Source: Microbacterium sp. Se63.02b | GTDB taxonomy: Bacteria; Actinomycetota; Actinomycetes; Actinomycetales; Microbacteriaceae | Direction of reading: 5' to 3' | Length of the DNA stretch: 64,000 nt | Assembly: GCF_014171575.1 (NCBI RefSeq) | Contig: NZ_CP050453.1 | Location: 2,728,001-2,792,000, forward strand | Shown: piece after piece, positions 27,999-37,568 of the stretch | Layout: each line of letters begins with the position of its first letter | How positions within the stretch are numbered: position 1 is the stretch's first letter | Position numbers and translations under genes: made by a program | The notes under the pieces: model-generated | The model's input: the letters and a program-made list of their open reading frames with translations, nothing else | The model's database searches: none | What the model was told of the DNA's origin: nothing

Positions 27999-29574
27999 TC
28001 AGTAGCCGGCGAAGGCGTCGGTCGTGAGGGTGCGGGCCTTCTGCAGTGCGGGCGCGAGGTCGGCGATCAGTCGCGGAGGCCCGGAGATGAACGCATGACG
28101 CGTGGTGATGTCTGCCACGGCACGCTCGAGCGTCTCCGCGTCGAGGCGGGCGCCCTGCCCCCAGGTCCAGTGCGCGGGAAGGTCCGCCGGTTCGTCACGG
28201 GTGAACACCACCGTGCGCACACCGGTCGCGGCGAGCTCGTCGCGGAACGCCAGTTCGGAGGCGTCGGACGCGACGTACACGAGCACCACGTCGCGCTGCT
28301 GCCCCGTCGCCTGCAGCTGCCGCAGCTGCGACACGAAAGGCGTCACGCCGATGCCCGCTGCGACCATCAGCACCGGGTGATCGCCCCGCGGCAGGATGAA
28401 GTCGCCCCACGTTCCGGTGACGGCGAAGGTCGCGCCCGGCTCCGCGGCCGCGAGAGCGCGCTTGTAGCTGGACGGGTGCTTCTGGTCGCCGTTCTTGTAC
28501 GCGATGCGCAGGGTCGGCAGATCGGCCGGAGCCGACACGATGCTGAACTCCCGGCGGGTGCCGCGCGCATCGGGCCGGTGATGCGGAACATCGAGCTCGA
28601 GGTACTGACCGGGCAGGAAGCGCACATGCCCCTTCGCCCGGAAGGTCAGCTCCTGTGCCGTCGGGGTCACGAACTCCCTGCGCTCGAGCACGAGACGCAC
28701 CGACCCGCGCAGGGCGAAGGCGAACGCGACGAGGTTGCCGATCAGGAGCGCCCGTTCCTGGCCGAGGGTGAACAGGCCGGCGACGGCGATCGGCCATCCG
28801 GCGAGCACCCCCACCACGACGGCCACCACGAGCTGCTGGCGGCGACGCGGCGGAGAGTGAGCGGCTCGGAGAGCATGAAGGCGCCGAGGAACAGGAACGG
28901 CGACTGCAACACGGCGAACTGCAGGGCCGTCAGCATGTCGAACCCGATGTCGAACTGGGCGGCCTGGACCGCCTGCCGCACCACGGAGGTCGCGACAGCG
29001 ACCACGAGGAACACCAGCACGACGCGCACCTTCTCGGTGCGCCACAGCACCGCCAGCCCGAGGACGGCCACGGGGATCGTGAGCACAGGGGTACCGACCC
29101 ACCACGACGAGGAGGTGCCGAGCCACTCGAAGGCGCCGAAGGCCCCGAGGATCGATACGACGGCGGCACCGAACGCCGCGGGGTTGAAGATGTGGCGGCC
29201 TCGCCAGGCGATCAGGTACTTCGACACGCTCGCCACGGCCCCCGCGAGCGCGCGAGACCGAGGAGGGCGCCGAGTTCGAGCCCCGGACGAAGGACGAACA
29301 GCAGGATGAGCGCGGTGACGAGCGACGATTCGATACGCCATGGAAGACGCAGGATCCGCTGTGCGCCGGCGTCCACAGCCGAGATGACGACCGCGAGCAC
29401 CCCGAACGAGGCGACGAGTTCGAGCGGGGTGGGCGAGACGATGACGCCGAGCAGCGACAGCACCAAGGCGATCACGGCCAGAGCGATGAGCGCGAACAGC
29501 ACGAGTCGGTACATCGACAGCGAGCCCAGTACCGCGAGGACCCGCTGGCGCGCGGCGGCGAAAGAGGTGATCAC
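27999..29574 (-). CDS. RnfD/NqrB-like membrane domain fused to ferredoxin-NADP reductase domain, frameshifts
   Basis: About 525 residues after correction. The N-terminal half has multiple membrane helices and a HIFNPAAFGA segment like the flavin-binding region of RnfD/NqrB proteins. The C-terminal half is an FNR-type reductase: FLPGQYLELDVPHH, REFSIVSAP (FAD-binding R-x-Y/F-S), GDFILP, MVAAGIGVTPFVSQLR (NAD(P)-binding) and the end TTDAFAGY. Breaks lie near 29250 and 28840, each repairable by one base. GTG 29574 opens the frame. Together with the upstream ApbE and FMN-binding lipoprotein it probably passes electrons from NAD(P)H across the membrane. Confidence 0.8.
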
Positions 29575-29589
29575 GTCGTCCAGTCTTTC

Positions 29590-30467
29590 CTAGTTCGGGG
29601 CCGAGGGGCCCGTCTTTCCGGAGAGGAACAGCTCGGCGGGGCCGCCTGGCGAGCGCTGCACCCGGCCGTCGGTGCTCATGCGCACCCAGTGCACGCCCCA
29701 GTCCGCAGCGATCTCGGGGCCTCCGGGGAAGAAGAGCGCCGTCGCGACGGCATCGGCGGTCATCGCGTCGGGCGCCAGCGCCCAGGTCGCGGCCCAGGTC
29801 TGCACCGGGACCCCTGTGCGCGCATCGAGCACATGGTGCAGCCCGCTCCCCCACGCACGACGGTTCACGGCCGATGCGCACAGCGCGCCGTCACGCACCC
29901 CGACCACCCCGATCGCCTTCTGCGGATCGTAGGGATGCTCGAGCCCGATGCGCACTCCCGCGCCGCGCACCCTGATGTCGCCGCCCGCGTCGACCACGAG
30001 ATCTCCCGGCACGTGCGACAGAGTGCTCAGGACCAGGTCGACGAGGCGCCCCTTTCCGAGCGCCCCGACGTCGAGGAGCGCCGGTGCCGTGACCGCGACC
30101 TCGGAACGCGTCCACGCCACCCGCTGCTCCCAGTCCGAGGGGGCGCGCACGGGCTCCCCGGCACGAGCGAGTACTCGGCGTCGTAGCCGATCGCTGCGAG
30201 GCTCACGGCCACGAGGGGATTGACCGCGCCGTCGGTCGCTGCGGAGAGCGCACGGTAGGCGTCGAGCATCGGTCCGGCATCGGTCGACGCGAAGGCGCCT
30301 CCTTCCGTGCCGAGACGTGTGACCTCGGAGTCGGGACGGAACCGGGACCACTCCCGGTCGAACCGCTCCACCTCGGCGCTCACGGCCGTGCGATCCGCCT
30401 CCGTCAACGCGACGGTCGACTCGATGTCCCAGTGCGTTCCGATCGCCTCGAAGCGCCAGCTCGCCAT
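29590..30467 (-). CDS. apbE: FAD:protein FMN transferase (ApbE), frameshift
   Basis: Mg-dependent enzyme that attaches FMN to a Thr/Ser of exported proteins. WRFEAIGTHWDIES, FDREWSRFRPDSEVTRL and DGAVNPLV are N-terminal family features. After a break near 30172-30176 follow LDVGALGKGRLVDLV, VDAGGDIRVRG, SAVNRRAW, HHVLDARTGVPV (cofactor and metal site) and APDAMTADAVATALFFPG. The likely target is encoded just upstream (30481-30954), whose stop lies 14 nt before this ATG. The length of about 292 residues is usual. There is no obvious signal peptide, so the enzyme may act in the cytoplasm or be exported by an unclear route. Confidence 0.9.
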
Positions 30468-30480
30468 GGGCGTCAGGCGC

Positions 30481-30954
30481 CTATGCGGCCGCCTGCTCCT
30501 TGATCGACTCGACCGCGTCGTTGAACCCACCGCTCGTGAGAGACGATCCTGCGACACGACTGACGTTCAGATCGTCGAGCGCCACGCCCTCGACCTCGGC
30601 GGCGATGCCGTCGATGAACTGGCCCTGGTACTGCTCGGTCTCGGGGGCCTGCGGGTCACCCGTGACCTCGACGTCGGTGACCACACCGTCGGCGAGGGTC
30701 AGCGTGACGGAGATCTGCTCGACCGTCTCCGGGGTCTGGTACGAACCGTCGGCCGTGTAGGTGCCGTCGGCGTAGTCTCCTCCGGTCGCGCCGCTGGGGG
30801 CGGAGGCGGAACCGGTGCCCGCCGCCTCGTCCGTCCCATTCGACGAGTCTCCGGTATCGGCCGCGCCGGAGCAGCCGGCGAGCACGAGCATGCCGGCGAT
30901 CCCGAGAAGAGCGGAACCCTTGCGGACAGAGGTCGGTACAGTCGTGCGGATCAT
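30481..30954 (-). CDS. FMN-binding domain lipoprotein
   Basis: About 157 residues from ATG 30954, preceded by GGGAGG. The signal ends in the lipobox LVLAGC, then comes a Ser/Gly/Ala-rich linker and an FMN-binding domain (residues 70-155) with ISVTLTLADGVVTDVEVTGDP and the closing SSLTSGGFNDAVESIKEQ. The Thr in SSLTSGGF is the probable flavinylation site for the neighbouring ApbE, by analogy with NqrC/RnfG-type domains. It should sit on the outer face of the membrane as an electron carrier accepting from the RnfD/FNR fusion. The frame is intact. Confidence 0.88.
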   Translation of the reverse strand: MIRTTVPTSVRKGSALLGIAGMLVLAGCSGAADTGDSSNGTDEAAGTGSASAPSGATGGDYADGTYTADGSYQTPETVEQISVTLTLADGVVTDVEVTGDPQAPETEQYQGQFIDGIAAEVEGVALDDLNVSRVAGSSLTSGGFNDAVESIKEQAAA

Positions 30955-31047
30955 GCTGGCCTCCCGGTGCGGTGTCTGTCGACGCGTTCGCCGATGCATT
31001 CGACCGTATGCACCGCGGCTATGCGCGGGCTGTGCCGAGACGATGAG

Positions 31048-32081
31048 TTACGCGTCGCCACCGAACATGCTCGTGACCGAACCGTCTTCGAACACCTCGT
31101 GGATCGCACGAGCGAGCAACGGGGCAATGGGGAGAATGGTGAGCTTGTCCCACCGGCGCGATTCGGTCAGTGGAATCGTGTCGGTGATGACGACCTCATC
31201 GATCGACGAGTCCTGAAGTCGATCGGACGCCGGGTCGCTGAAGATCGCGTGGGTCGCCGCGACGATCACCCGGTGGGCACCGTTCGCCTTGAGCGCCTGG
31301 GCCGCCTTGACGATCGTGCCGCCCGTGTCGATCATGTCGTCGACGAGAAGACAGGTGCGGCCGTCGACAGCACCCACGATCTCGTGCACCGAGACCTGGT
31401 TGGCGACCTTCGGGTCACGACGCTTGTGGATGATGGCGAGCGGCGCGCCGAGGCTGTCCGACCAGGTGTCGGCGACGCGCACGCGACCCATGTCGGGCGA
31501 GACGACGGTGAGGATCTCGCGATCCGCCGGCGAGAGGGTCCGCTCGAAGTAGTCCAGCAGGACCGGCTTCGCGAAGAGGTGGTCGACGGGGCCGTCGAAG
31601 AACCCCTGGATCTGCGCAGCGTGCAGGTCGACGCTCATGACGCGATCGGCGCCGGCGGTCTTGAGCAGGTCGGCGACCAGACGAGCGCTGATCGGCTCAC
31701 GCCCGCGGCCCTTCTTGTCCTGACGCGAATACGGATAGTAGGGCGCGACCACGGTGATCCGCTTGGCCGATGCGCGCTTGGCGGCATCGATCATGATGAG
31801 CGTCTCCATGAGCCACTCGTTGACCGGCTCGCCGAAGGTCTGGATGAGGAAGAGATCGACGCCGCGGATCGACACCTCGAAGCGGGCGTAGATCTCGCCG
31901 GAGGCGAAGGTGCGGTGCTCGACCGGAGCGATCTCGGTGCCGAGCGCCTCGGCGACGGCCGCGGTCAGCGCGGGGTGCGAGCGTCCGCCCGCGACGACGA
32001 GCCGCTTCTTGGTCTTCGCGATGATGCCGGGGCGACCCCGTTGTCGCGATCCAGATCGACCGTCTTCTTCTTCCGGGCCAT
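31048..32081 (-). CDS. prs: Ribose-phosphate pyrophosphokinase, frameshift
   Basis: Makes PRPP from ribose 5-phosphate and ATP for nucleotide, His and Trp synthesis; essential. The N terminus MARKKKTVDLDRDNGVAPG is joined to the rest only if the plus-strand GGGG at 32029-32032 gains one G. The rest shows GVDLFLIQTFGEPVNEWLMETLIMIDA, YYPYSRQDKKGRGREPISARLVADLL (catalytic flexible loop), VSPDMGRVRVAD and the PRPP-binding LLVDDMIDTGGTIVKAA. The length of about 344 residues with a short N-terminal extension is fine for actinobacteria. It starts 7 nt after glmU. Confidence 0.95.
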
Positions 32082-32088
32082 GCTCCGC

Positions 32089-33518
32089 CTATTCCGCCGA
32101 ATTCTCCCGAGCAGCGGCGTCCGCCGCACCCGTTCCTGCTCTGTTCTTCTCGACCCAGCCCTCGACATTGCGCTGGGGTGCGACGGTCATGGCCAGGGCT
32201 CCGGCCGGGACATCCTTGCGGACGACCGCGCCGGCGCCGGTCTTCGCGCCTGCCCCAAGCCTAACGGGCGCCACGAGCACCGTGTGCGAGCCGGTGTGCA
32301 CCTCGTCGCCGATCTCGGTGCGGTGCTTGTTCACGTCGTCGTAGTTGGCGGTGATGGTGCTCGCGCCGAGGTTCACGCCCCGGCCGATCGTCGCGTCGCC
32401 CACATACGAGAGATGCGGCACCTTGCTGCCTTCACCGATCTCGGCGTTCTTGGTCTCGACATAGGCGCCGATCTTGCCCTTCGCGCCGAGGACGGTGCCC
32501 GGCCGCAGGAACGAGAACGGACCGACCGTGGCCTCCGCGCCGATCACCGCGAGGGTCGCATCCGTGCGGCGGACGATCGCGTCTTCGCCGACCTCGCAGT
32601 CGACGAGCGTCGTGTCGGGGCCGACGACGGCGCCGGGGGCGATGACCGTGGCGCGCAGGATCTGCGTGTTCGGGAGGATCGTGACGTCGGGCGACAGCTT
32701 CGCATCGTCGTCGATCCAGGTGGTCGCCGGGTCGACGATCGTGACGCCCTCGAGCTGCCACCGACGCACGATGCGCTGGTTGAGCAGGCGCCCCACCTCG
32801 GCCAGCTGCGCTCGGTCGTTGACGCCGAAGGTGACCGAGACGTCGGAGACGACGGAGGCGGCGACGCGGTCGCCGTCGCGGCGCAGCAGCCCGGGGACGT
32901 CGGTGAGGTACATCTCCCCTGCGCGTTGTCGACGCCGACACGAGGCAGATACGTGCGAAGGGTCGCGGCGCGGAACACGTACATCCCGGCGTTGATCTCG
33001 CGGACGGCGGCCTCTTCGGCACTCGCGTCCTTCTGCTCCACGATGCGGTCGACCCCGCCGTCGGCGTCACGCACGACGCGTCCATAGCCGGTCGGGTCGT
33101 CCACCAGGGCCGTCATCAGCGTGGCCGGCGCACCGGATGCGCGATGCTCGGCCAGGAATCCGGACAGGGTCTCGACGTCGGCCAGCGGGCAGTCTCCGGA
33201 GAGCACGAGCACATCGCCGTCGAAGTCGTCGGGGAGGGCGTCGATCGCGACCTGCACGGCACGACCGGTGCCCGGTACGTCGTCCTGGTCGATGAACACC
33301 GCATCCGGGTAGTCCTTCGAGAGCGCGGCGACGACCTGGTCGCGCTCATGACGCACGACCACCTCGATGTGCGCCGCCTGCAGGCGCGCGGCCGTGGTGA
33401 GCACATGCCCGACCAGCGGGCGTCCGCCGATCGGGTGCAGCACCTTGGGCAAGCGCGACTTCATGCGCGTTCCCTGACCTGCGGCGAGGACGACGATGGC
33501 GAGATTGTTCCCAGTCAT
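32089..33518 (-). CDS. glmU: Bifunctional UDP-GlcNAc pyrophosphorylase/GlcN-1-P acetyltransferase, frameshift
   Basis: Makes UDP-N-acetylglucosamine for peptidoglycan; essential. The N-terminal uridylyltransferase domain contains VVLAAGQGTRMKSRLPKVLHPIGG and SGDCPLA. A break at CCCC 32916-32919 needs one base to give NAQGEMYLTDVP. The C-terminal left-handed beta helix shows PNTQILRATVIAPGAVVGPDTTLVDCEVG and GVNLGASTITANYDDVNKHRTEIGDEVHTGSHTVLVAPV. The total of about 477 residues is usual. ATG 33518 lies 2 nt beyond the 3' end of tRNA-Gln, whose acceptor-stem GGCGGA is placed as a ribosome binding site. Confidence 0.95.
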
Positions 33519-33520
33519 GC

Positions 33521-33591
33521 TCCGCCGCCAGGACTCGAACCTAGACCTCACAGCTCCAAAGGCTGTCGTGCTGCCATTACACCACGGCGGA
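33521..33591 (-). tRNA. tRNA-Gln(TTG)
   Basis: A 71-nt cloverleaf: acceptor stem TCCGCCG/CGGCGGA, anticodon stem ACAGC/GCTGT with loop CTTTGGA giving anticodon TTG, and a T arm with GGTTCGAGTCC. CCA is not encoded; the sequence after the acceptor stem is GC followed by the glmU ATG. Confidence 0.95.
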
Positions 33592-33703
33592 CCGCGCCGC
33601 CCGTGAGAGCACCGCGGGGTCAAGTCTGCCATGTCCCGGCCCGTGTTCTGCTGACACCCGATCCGTCACCGGCCGGAAACACGGATCTGGGATGCTGGCC
33701 TCC

Positions 33704-34201
33704 ATGAGCATCGTGATCGAGAAGGTGGAGAGCGCGTCCCCCGCCCTGACAGAGTTCCTGGTCGCCCATCATGCCGAACTGGAGCACACGGCGCCCGCCG
33801 AGAGTCGTCACGCACTGGTGTTCGAGCGTCTGCTCAGGCCGGGCGTGCGACTGTTCGCCGGCTTCGTCGACGGCCGCCCCGTCGCCACCGGAGCCCTCGC
33901 GACCGTCGCCGAAGGCCACGAGGAGATCAAGTCGATGCGCACCGACCCGGCGCTGCGCGGCCGAGGACTCGGGCGGTCGATGCTGGCCTTCCTCCTCGCC
34001 GACGCGGAGGCTCGTGGCATCGCGCGGGTCTCCCTCGAGACCGGCAGTGCCGAGTTCTTCGTGCCGGCCCGCGCGATGTACACGGCGGCCGGATTCCGGG
34101 AGTGCGGCCCGTTCGGCAGCTACCTCCCCGACCCGTACAGCACGTTCATGACGCTCGAGCTGGCGGCGGCATCCCGCGCACCGCACCCGCGCACGCGATA
34201 A
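33704..34201 (+). CDS. GNAT-family N-acetyltransferase
   Basis: About 165 residues. The acetyl-CoA-binding motif A is IKSMRTDPALRGRGLGRSMLAFLLADAEARGI, followed by VSLETGSAEFFVPARAMYTAAGFRECGPF, the usual beta-alpha end of GNAT enzymes. It acetylates an unknown small molecule or protein amine. The start could be ATG 33704 or 33692; neither has a clear ribosome site. The TAA stop overlaps the -10 element of the next gene. The frame is intact. Confidence 0.88.
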   Translation: MSIVIEKVESASPALTEFLVAHHAELEHTAPAESRHALVFERLLRPGVRLFAGFVDGRPVATGALATVAEGHEEIKSMRTDPALRGRGLGRSMLAFLLADAEARGIARVSLETGSAEFFVPARAMYTAAGFRECGPFGSYLPDPYSTFMTLELAAASRAPHPRTR

Positions 34202-34202
34202 T
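34197..34202 (+). promoter_or_regulatory. -10 box for leaderless MarR gene
   Basis: GATAAT lies 6 nt before the ATG at 34209 and overlaps the TAA stop of the GNAT gene. Confidence 0.5.
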
Positions 34203-34208
34203 GGGCGG

Positions 34209-34703
34209 ATGAGCGAGGTGGATGAGGTCGACCGGATCGTCGGCGCGTGGAACACGCAGCGTCCTGACCTCGACTTCTCTCCCCTCGAGGTGCTGTCGCG
34301 GATGGACCGGCTCTCCCGGCACCTCGATCGCGCCCGTCGCGATGTGTTCCGCCGCAGCGACCTGGAGCATTGGGAGTGGGACGTGCTGTCGGCGCTGCGA
34401 CGTGCGGGCGCTCCGTTCCAGCTCTCCCCCAAGCAGCTGCTGCAGCAGACGCTCGTGTCGAGTGGCACGATGACGAACCGGATCGACCGGCTCGTCGGTC
34501 GACGCTTCGTGCGCCGCGAGGCCGACCCCGGCGACGGTCGCAGCGTGCTGGTGATCCTCACCGACGACGGGCGCATCCGTGTGGATGCGGCGATCACGCG
34601 CCTCGTCGATGTCGAAGCCGATCTGCTGCAGGCCCTCTCGCGCTCCGACAGAGACCGCCTGGCCGGGCTGCTGCGCAAGCTGAGCCTGAGCTTCGACTCC
34701 TGA
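34209..34703 (+). CDS. MarR-family transcriptional regulator
   Basis: A 164-residue winged-helix regulator. The N-terminal dimer helix includes LSRMDRLSRHLDRARRDVF. The DNA-binding part reads WEWDVLSALRRAGAPFQLSPKQLLQQTLVSSGTMTNRIDRLVGRRFVRREADPGDGRSVLVILTDDGR, with the DPGDGRS wing characteristic of MarR proteins. The C terminus forms the second dimer helix. It has its own leaderless promoter and stands alone. The target genes are not evident; the GNAT gene just upstream is a candidate partner. Confidence 0.92.
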   Translation: MSEVDEVDRIVGAWNTQRPDLDFSPLEVLSRMDRLSRHLDRARRDVFRRSDLEHWEWDVLSALRRAGAPFQLSPKQLLQQTLVSSGTMTNRIDRLVGRRFVRREADPGDGRSVLVILTDDGRIRVDAAITRLVDVEADLLQALSRSDRDRLAGLLRKLSLSFDS

Positions 34704-34838
34704 TCTCAGCCCGTCAGCGCTCCGGTCTCAGCGAGCCGACTCGGGAACCGGGGCATAGGACCGGGGCCGGCACGCCGGTCGCTTAGGGTGGAAGGATCCC
34801 GTTCGCGACCAGCGACGCCGTTCCCCGGAGGCCGACCG

Positions 34839-35780
34839 ATGGGCATGCCCTCTCCCCTCCCCGTGCGCGACGGCGTCGGAGCGACACGACTGCACGTGCC
34901 GTTGCGAGGCGTGTGGCCGACGGTGGCCGCGTACATGGTCGAGCGCTTCTTCCATCTCGACCCGGAGCGACTGCTCGAGCGCTTCGACCGCGGCGAGATC
35001 GTGACCGCCGACGGATCGGCCGTTCCCCGCGACGCCCCGCTGGGCAGCGTGGAGTTCGTCTGGTACTACCGCGAGCCCGCGGTCGAGACCCGCATCCCGT
35101 TCGAGCTCGAGATCCTGCACCAGGACGACCATCTCGTGGTGGTCGACAAGCCGCACTTCCTGCCGACGACGCCAGGGGGCAAGTTCCTGCAGAACTCGGC
35201 GCTGATCCGCCTGCGAAATCTCCTCGACAACCCCGACCTCGCGCCGATCCACCGCCTCGACAGGGCGACGGCCGGGCTGCTCATGTTCTCGTCGCGCCCG
35301 GCGACCCGGGGCGCATACCAGCTCCTGTTCGAGAACCGCCAGGTGCAGAAGGTGTACGAGGCGGTGTCGGCCCTCCCCGCCGGCCCGCTCCCCTCGTTCC
35401 CGGTCGTTTACCGGAACCACATCGAGAAGCCGCGCAGTCAGGTGCGCGTACAGGTCGACGACGCCAGGGAGCCGAACGCCGAGACGCTCATCGACCTGAT
35501 CGGCTCCGACGACAACGTGGTGCACACCCTGCTGCGACCGCACAGCGGCAAGATGCATCAACTGCGCGTGCACCTCGCCGCCCTCGGCATCGGCATCCTG
35601 AACGACCGCTTCTACCCTGACCTGCTCGACGATCTGCCGGACGACTTCGACCGCCCGCTCCAGCTGCTCGCGAGAGAGCTGCGCTTCGTCGACCCGCTCA
35701 CCGGCGCGGACCGGGTGTTCACCACGCGGCGCACCCTGCAGGAGGCACCGGGCGCCGGAGCGCCCCTCAGCGACGCATGA
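34839..35780 (+). CDS. RluA-family pseudouridine synthase
   Basis: Isomerises uridine to pseudouridine in rRNA or tRNA. The N-terminal S4-like part holds MVERFFHLDPERLLERFDRGEIVTADG. The catalytic domain includes HQDDHLVVVDKPHFLPTTPGGKF, the active-site PIHRLDRATAGLLMFS (catalytic Asp in HRLD) and the closing RPHSGKMHQLRVHLAALGIGILNDRFYP. ATG 34839 is chosen because GGAGG lies 7 nt upstream; the upstream in-frame GTG at 34788 lacks this. About 313 residues. Its 3' end overlaps the convergent metI gene by 14 bp. The exact target site is unknown. Confidence 0.9.
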   Translation: MGMPSPLPVRDGVGATRLHVPLRGVWPTVAAYMVERFFHLDPERLLERFDRGEIVTADGSAVPRDAPLGSVEFVWYYREPAVETRIPFELEILHQDDHLVVVDKPHFLPTTPGGKFLQNSALIRLRNLLDNPDLAPIHRLDRATAGLLMFSSRPATRGAYQLLFENRQVQKVYEAVSALPAGPLPSFPVVYRNHIEKPRSQVRVQVDDAREPNAETLIDLIGSDDNVVHTLLRPHSGKMHQLRVHLAALGIGILNDRFYPDLLDDLPDDFDRPLQLLARELRFVDPLTGADRVFTTRRTLQEAPGAGAPLSDA

Positions 35781-36426
35781 CCTTGCGGGCGAGCCGCGTC
35801 CCGAGGATCTGCACGAGGTGCACGAAGACCACGATCAGCACGATCGCCGTCCACATGACGACCGGTTCGAACTGACGGAAGCCATAGATCTGCGCGAACG
35901 CACCGAGACCGCCGCCGCCGATCAGACCCGCCATCGCCGTCATGTCGATCAGCGCGACCACGATGAACGTGTAGCCGAGGATCAACGGTCCGAGCGACTC
36001 CGGGATCGCGACCGTGAACAGGATGCGCCAGGGGCCGGCGCCCATCGCGCGCGCCGCCTCGATCACCCCAGGAGACACCGAGACCAGGTGCTGCTCGACG
36101 ATACGGCCGATCGCGAACGCGGCAGCCAGGGCGATGATGAAGGCGCCGGCCGTCGTGCCGATGCCCACGCCGACCACGGCCCGCGCGAACGGCTGGGCGA
36201 CGGCCACGAACAGCACGAACGGGATCGGACGGAAGAAGTTCACCCCCAGGTTGGCGATGAGCGCGACAGTCTTGTTCTCGACGAGACCACCGGGTCGCGT
36301 GACATAGAGGATGACGCCGATCGCCAGCCCGAGCACGCCGCCGAGCAGGAGGGCGAACGTCGTCATGTACAGCGTTTCGAGGGCGGCCGCCCACAGCTCG
36401 GGCCACAGTTCGTTCAGGCGGTCCAT
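35767..36426 (-). CDS. metI: Methionine ABC transporter permease
   Basis: A 219-residue permease with five or six membrane helices. LNELWPELWAAALETLYMTTFALLLGGVLGLAIG opens as in MetI. The EAA-like loop is SPGVIEAARAMGAGPWRILFTVAIPESLGPLILG, and the GGGGLGAFAQIYGFRQFEPVVMW segment is conserved. Its start overlaps the metN stop by one base. It is the last gene of metQ-metN-metI, a D/L-methionine importer. The frame is intact. Confidence 0.95.
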   Translation of the reverse strand: MDRLNELWPELWAAALETLYMTTFALLLGGVLGLAIGVILYVTRPGGLVENKTVALIANLGVNFFRPIPFVLFVAVAQPFARAVVGVGIGTTAGAFIIALAAAFAIGRIVEQHLVSVSPGVIEAARAMGAGPWRILFTVAIPESLGPLILGYTFIVVALIDMTAMAGLIGGGGLGAFAQIYGFRQFEPVVMWTAIVLIVVFVHLVQILGTRLARKVMRR

Positions 36427-37469
36427 CAGCGCGCCTCCTCTCCGGCGATCTCGGTGACTTCGACCCGCTCGCCGATACCCGCGAGTGCGCGGTCGATCGC
36501 GGCGGCGTCGCCGCGGATCGCCAACGTCAGGTGCCCGAAGGCCCGGCCGCGGATGTCGTTGATGCCACCGAACACGAGTTCGAAGTCGAGGCCGGCGGCG
36601 GCGAGGTCGAGGAACACCTGCGCCTGCGAGGAGTCGCCGTCGCGGAACGAGAACGTCACGAGGCGACCGCGATGCCGCTCCCGCAGCACCGCGAGCTCCG
36701 AAGGCGACGGCACACCCTTCACGACCGTGCCGACGAACCGCTGGGACGCGGGATTCTGCGGCGCGGAGAACACGTCGAACACCTCGCCGTTCTCGATCAC
36801 TCGACCGTTCTCCATCACGGCCACTCTGGTGGCGATGGTCTGGATGACGTCCATCTCGTGCGTGATCACCACGATCGTGACGCCCTGCTCCCGGTTGACG
36901 CGCCCCAGCAGGTCGAGTACCTCGTGCGTCGTCTGCGGGTCGAGTGCGCTCGTGGCCTCATCGGCGAGGAGGATCGCGGGCTTGGTGGCGAGCGCGCGGG
37001 CGATGCCGACGCGCTGCTTCTGGCCACCGGAGAGCTGCTCCGGGTAGGCCTTCGCCTTGTCGGAGAGCCCGACGAACGACAACAGCTCCGTCACGCGCGC
37101 CTCGATATCGGGCTTCGACCACCCGGCGAGGGTGAGCGGGTACGCGATGTTCGCCTTGACCGTCCGCGACGAGAACAGGTTGAACTGCTGGAAGATCATG
37201 CCGATGCCCCCGCGGACCCGGCGCAGATCGCGCTCCTTGAGGGCGGTGATGTCGACCCCGTCGACGGTGATCGTGCCGCTCGTCGCGGGTTCGAGCGCGT
37301 TGATCAGCCGCACGAGCGTGGACTTGCCCGCACCGGAGTACCCGATGATGCCGAAGACGTCGCCCTTCTCGATCGAGAGGGTGACGTCATCCACGGCGAC
37401 GATCTCGGACTCGCCACGGGTGCGGGAGGGATAGGTCTTGGAGACGTTCGTCAGGGTGACGATCGGCAT
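36426..37469 (-). CDS. metN: Methionine ABC transporter ATP-binding protein
   Basis: A 347-residue ATPase. Walker A is GYSGAGKSTLVRLINALE, signature LSGGQKQRVGIARALA, Walker B AILLADEATSALDPQTT and the H-loop VVITHEMDVI. The C-terminal NIL domain (about residues 265-345) binds methionine and gives trans-inhibition of the importer in known homologues. It lies between metQ and metI on the minus strand, with a hairpin upstream. Confidence 0.96.
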   Translation of the reverse strand: MPIVTLTNVSKTYPSRTRGESEIVAVDDVTLSIEKGDVFGIIGYSGAGKSTLVRLINALEPATSGTITVDGVDITALKERDLRRVRGGIGMIFQQFNLFSSRTVKANIAYPLTLAGWSKPDIEARVTELLSFVGLSDKAKAYPEQLSGGQKQRVGIARALATKPAILLADEATSALDPQTTHEVLDLLGRVNREQGVTIVVITHEMDVIQTIATRVAVMENGRVIENGEVFDVFSAPQNPASQRFVGTVVKGVPSPSELAVLRERHRGRLVTFSFRDGDSSQAQVFLDLAAAGLDFELVFGGINDIRGRAFGHLTLAIRGDAAAIDRALAGIGERVEVTEIAGEEAR

Positions 37470-37497
37470 GTGCTGCTCCGGTCTGCTTCGGGAACGA

Positions 37498-37532
37498 AGA
37501 ATCGGGTGACGCGTGTCGCGCCACCCGATTCT
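37498..37532. terminator. Hairpin between metQ and metN
   Basis: Arms AGAATCGGGTG and CACCCGATTCT enclose a nested CGCG/CGCG stem. The hairpin lies within the metQNI operon, so it may act as a partial terminator or mRNA-stability element giving more binding protein than transporter. Confidence 0.7.
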
Positions 37533-37568
37533 CCCTCATCGGGCGGGGGGTGGAGTTCCCCTCGCCCG

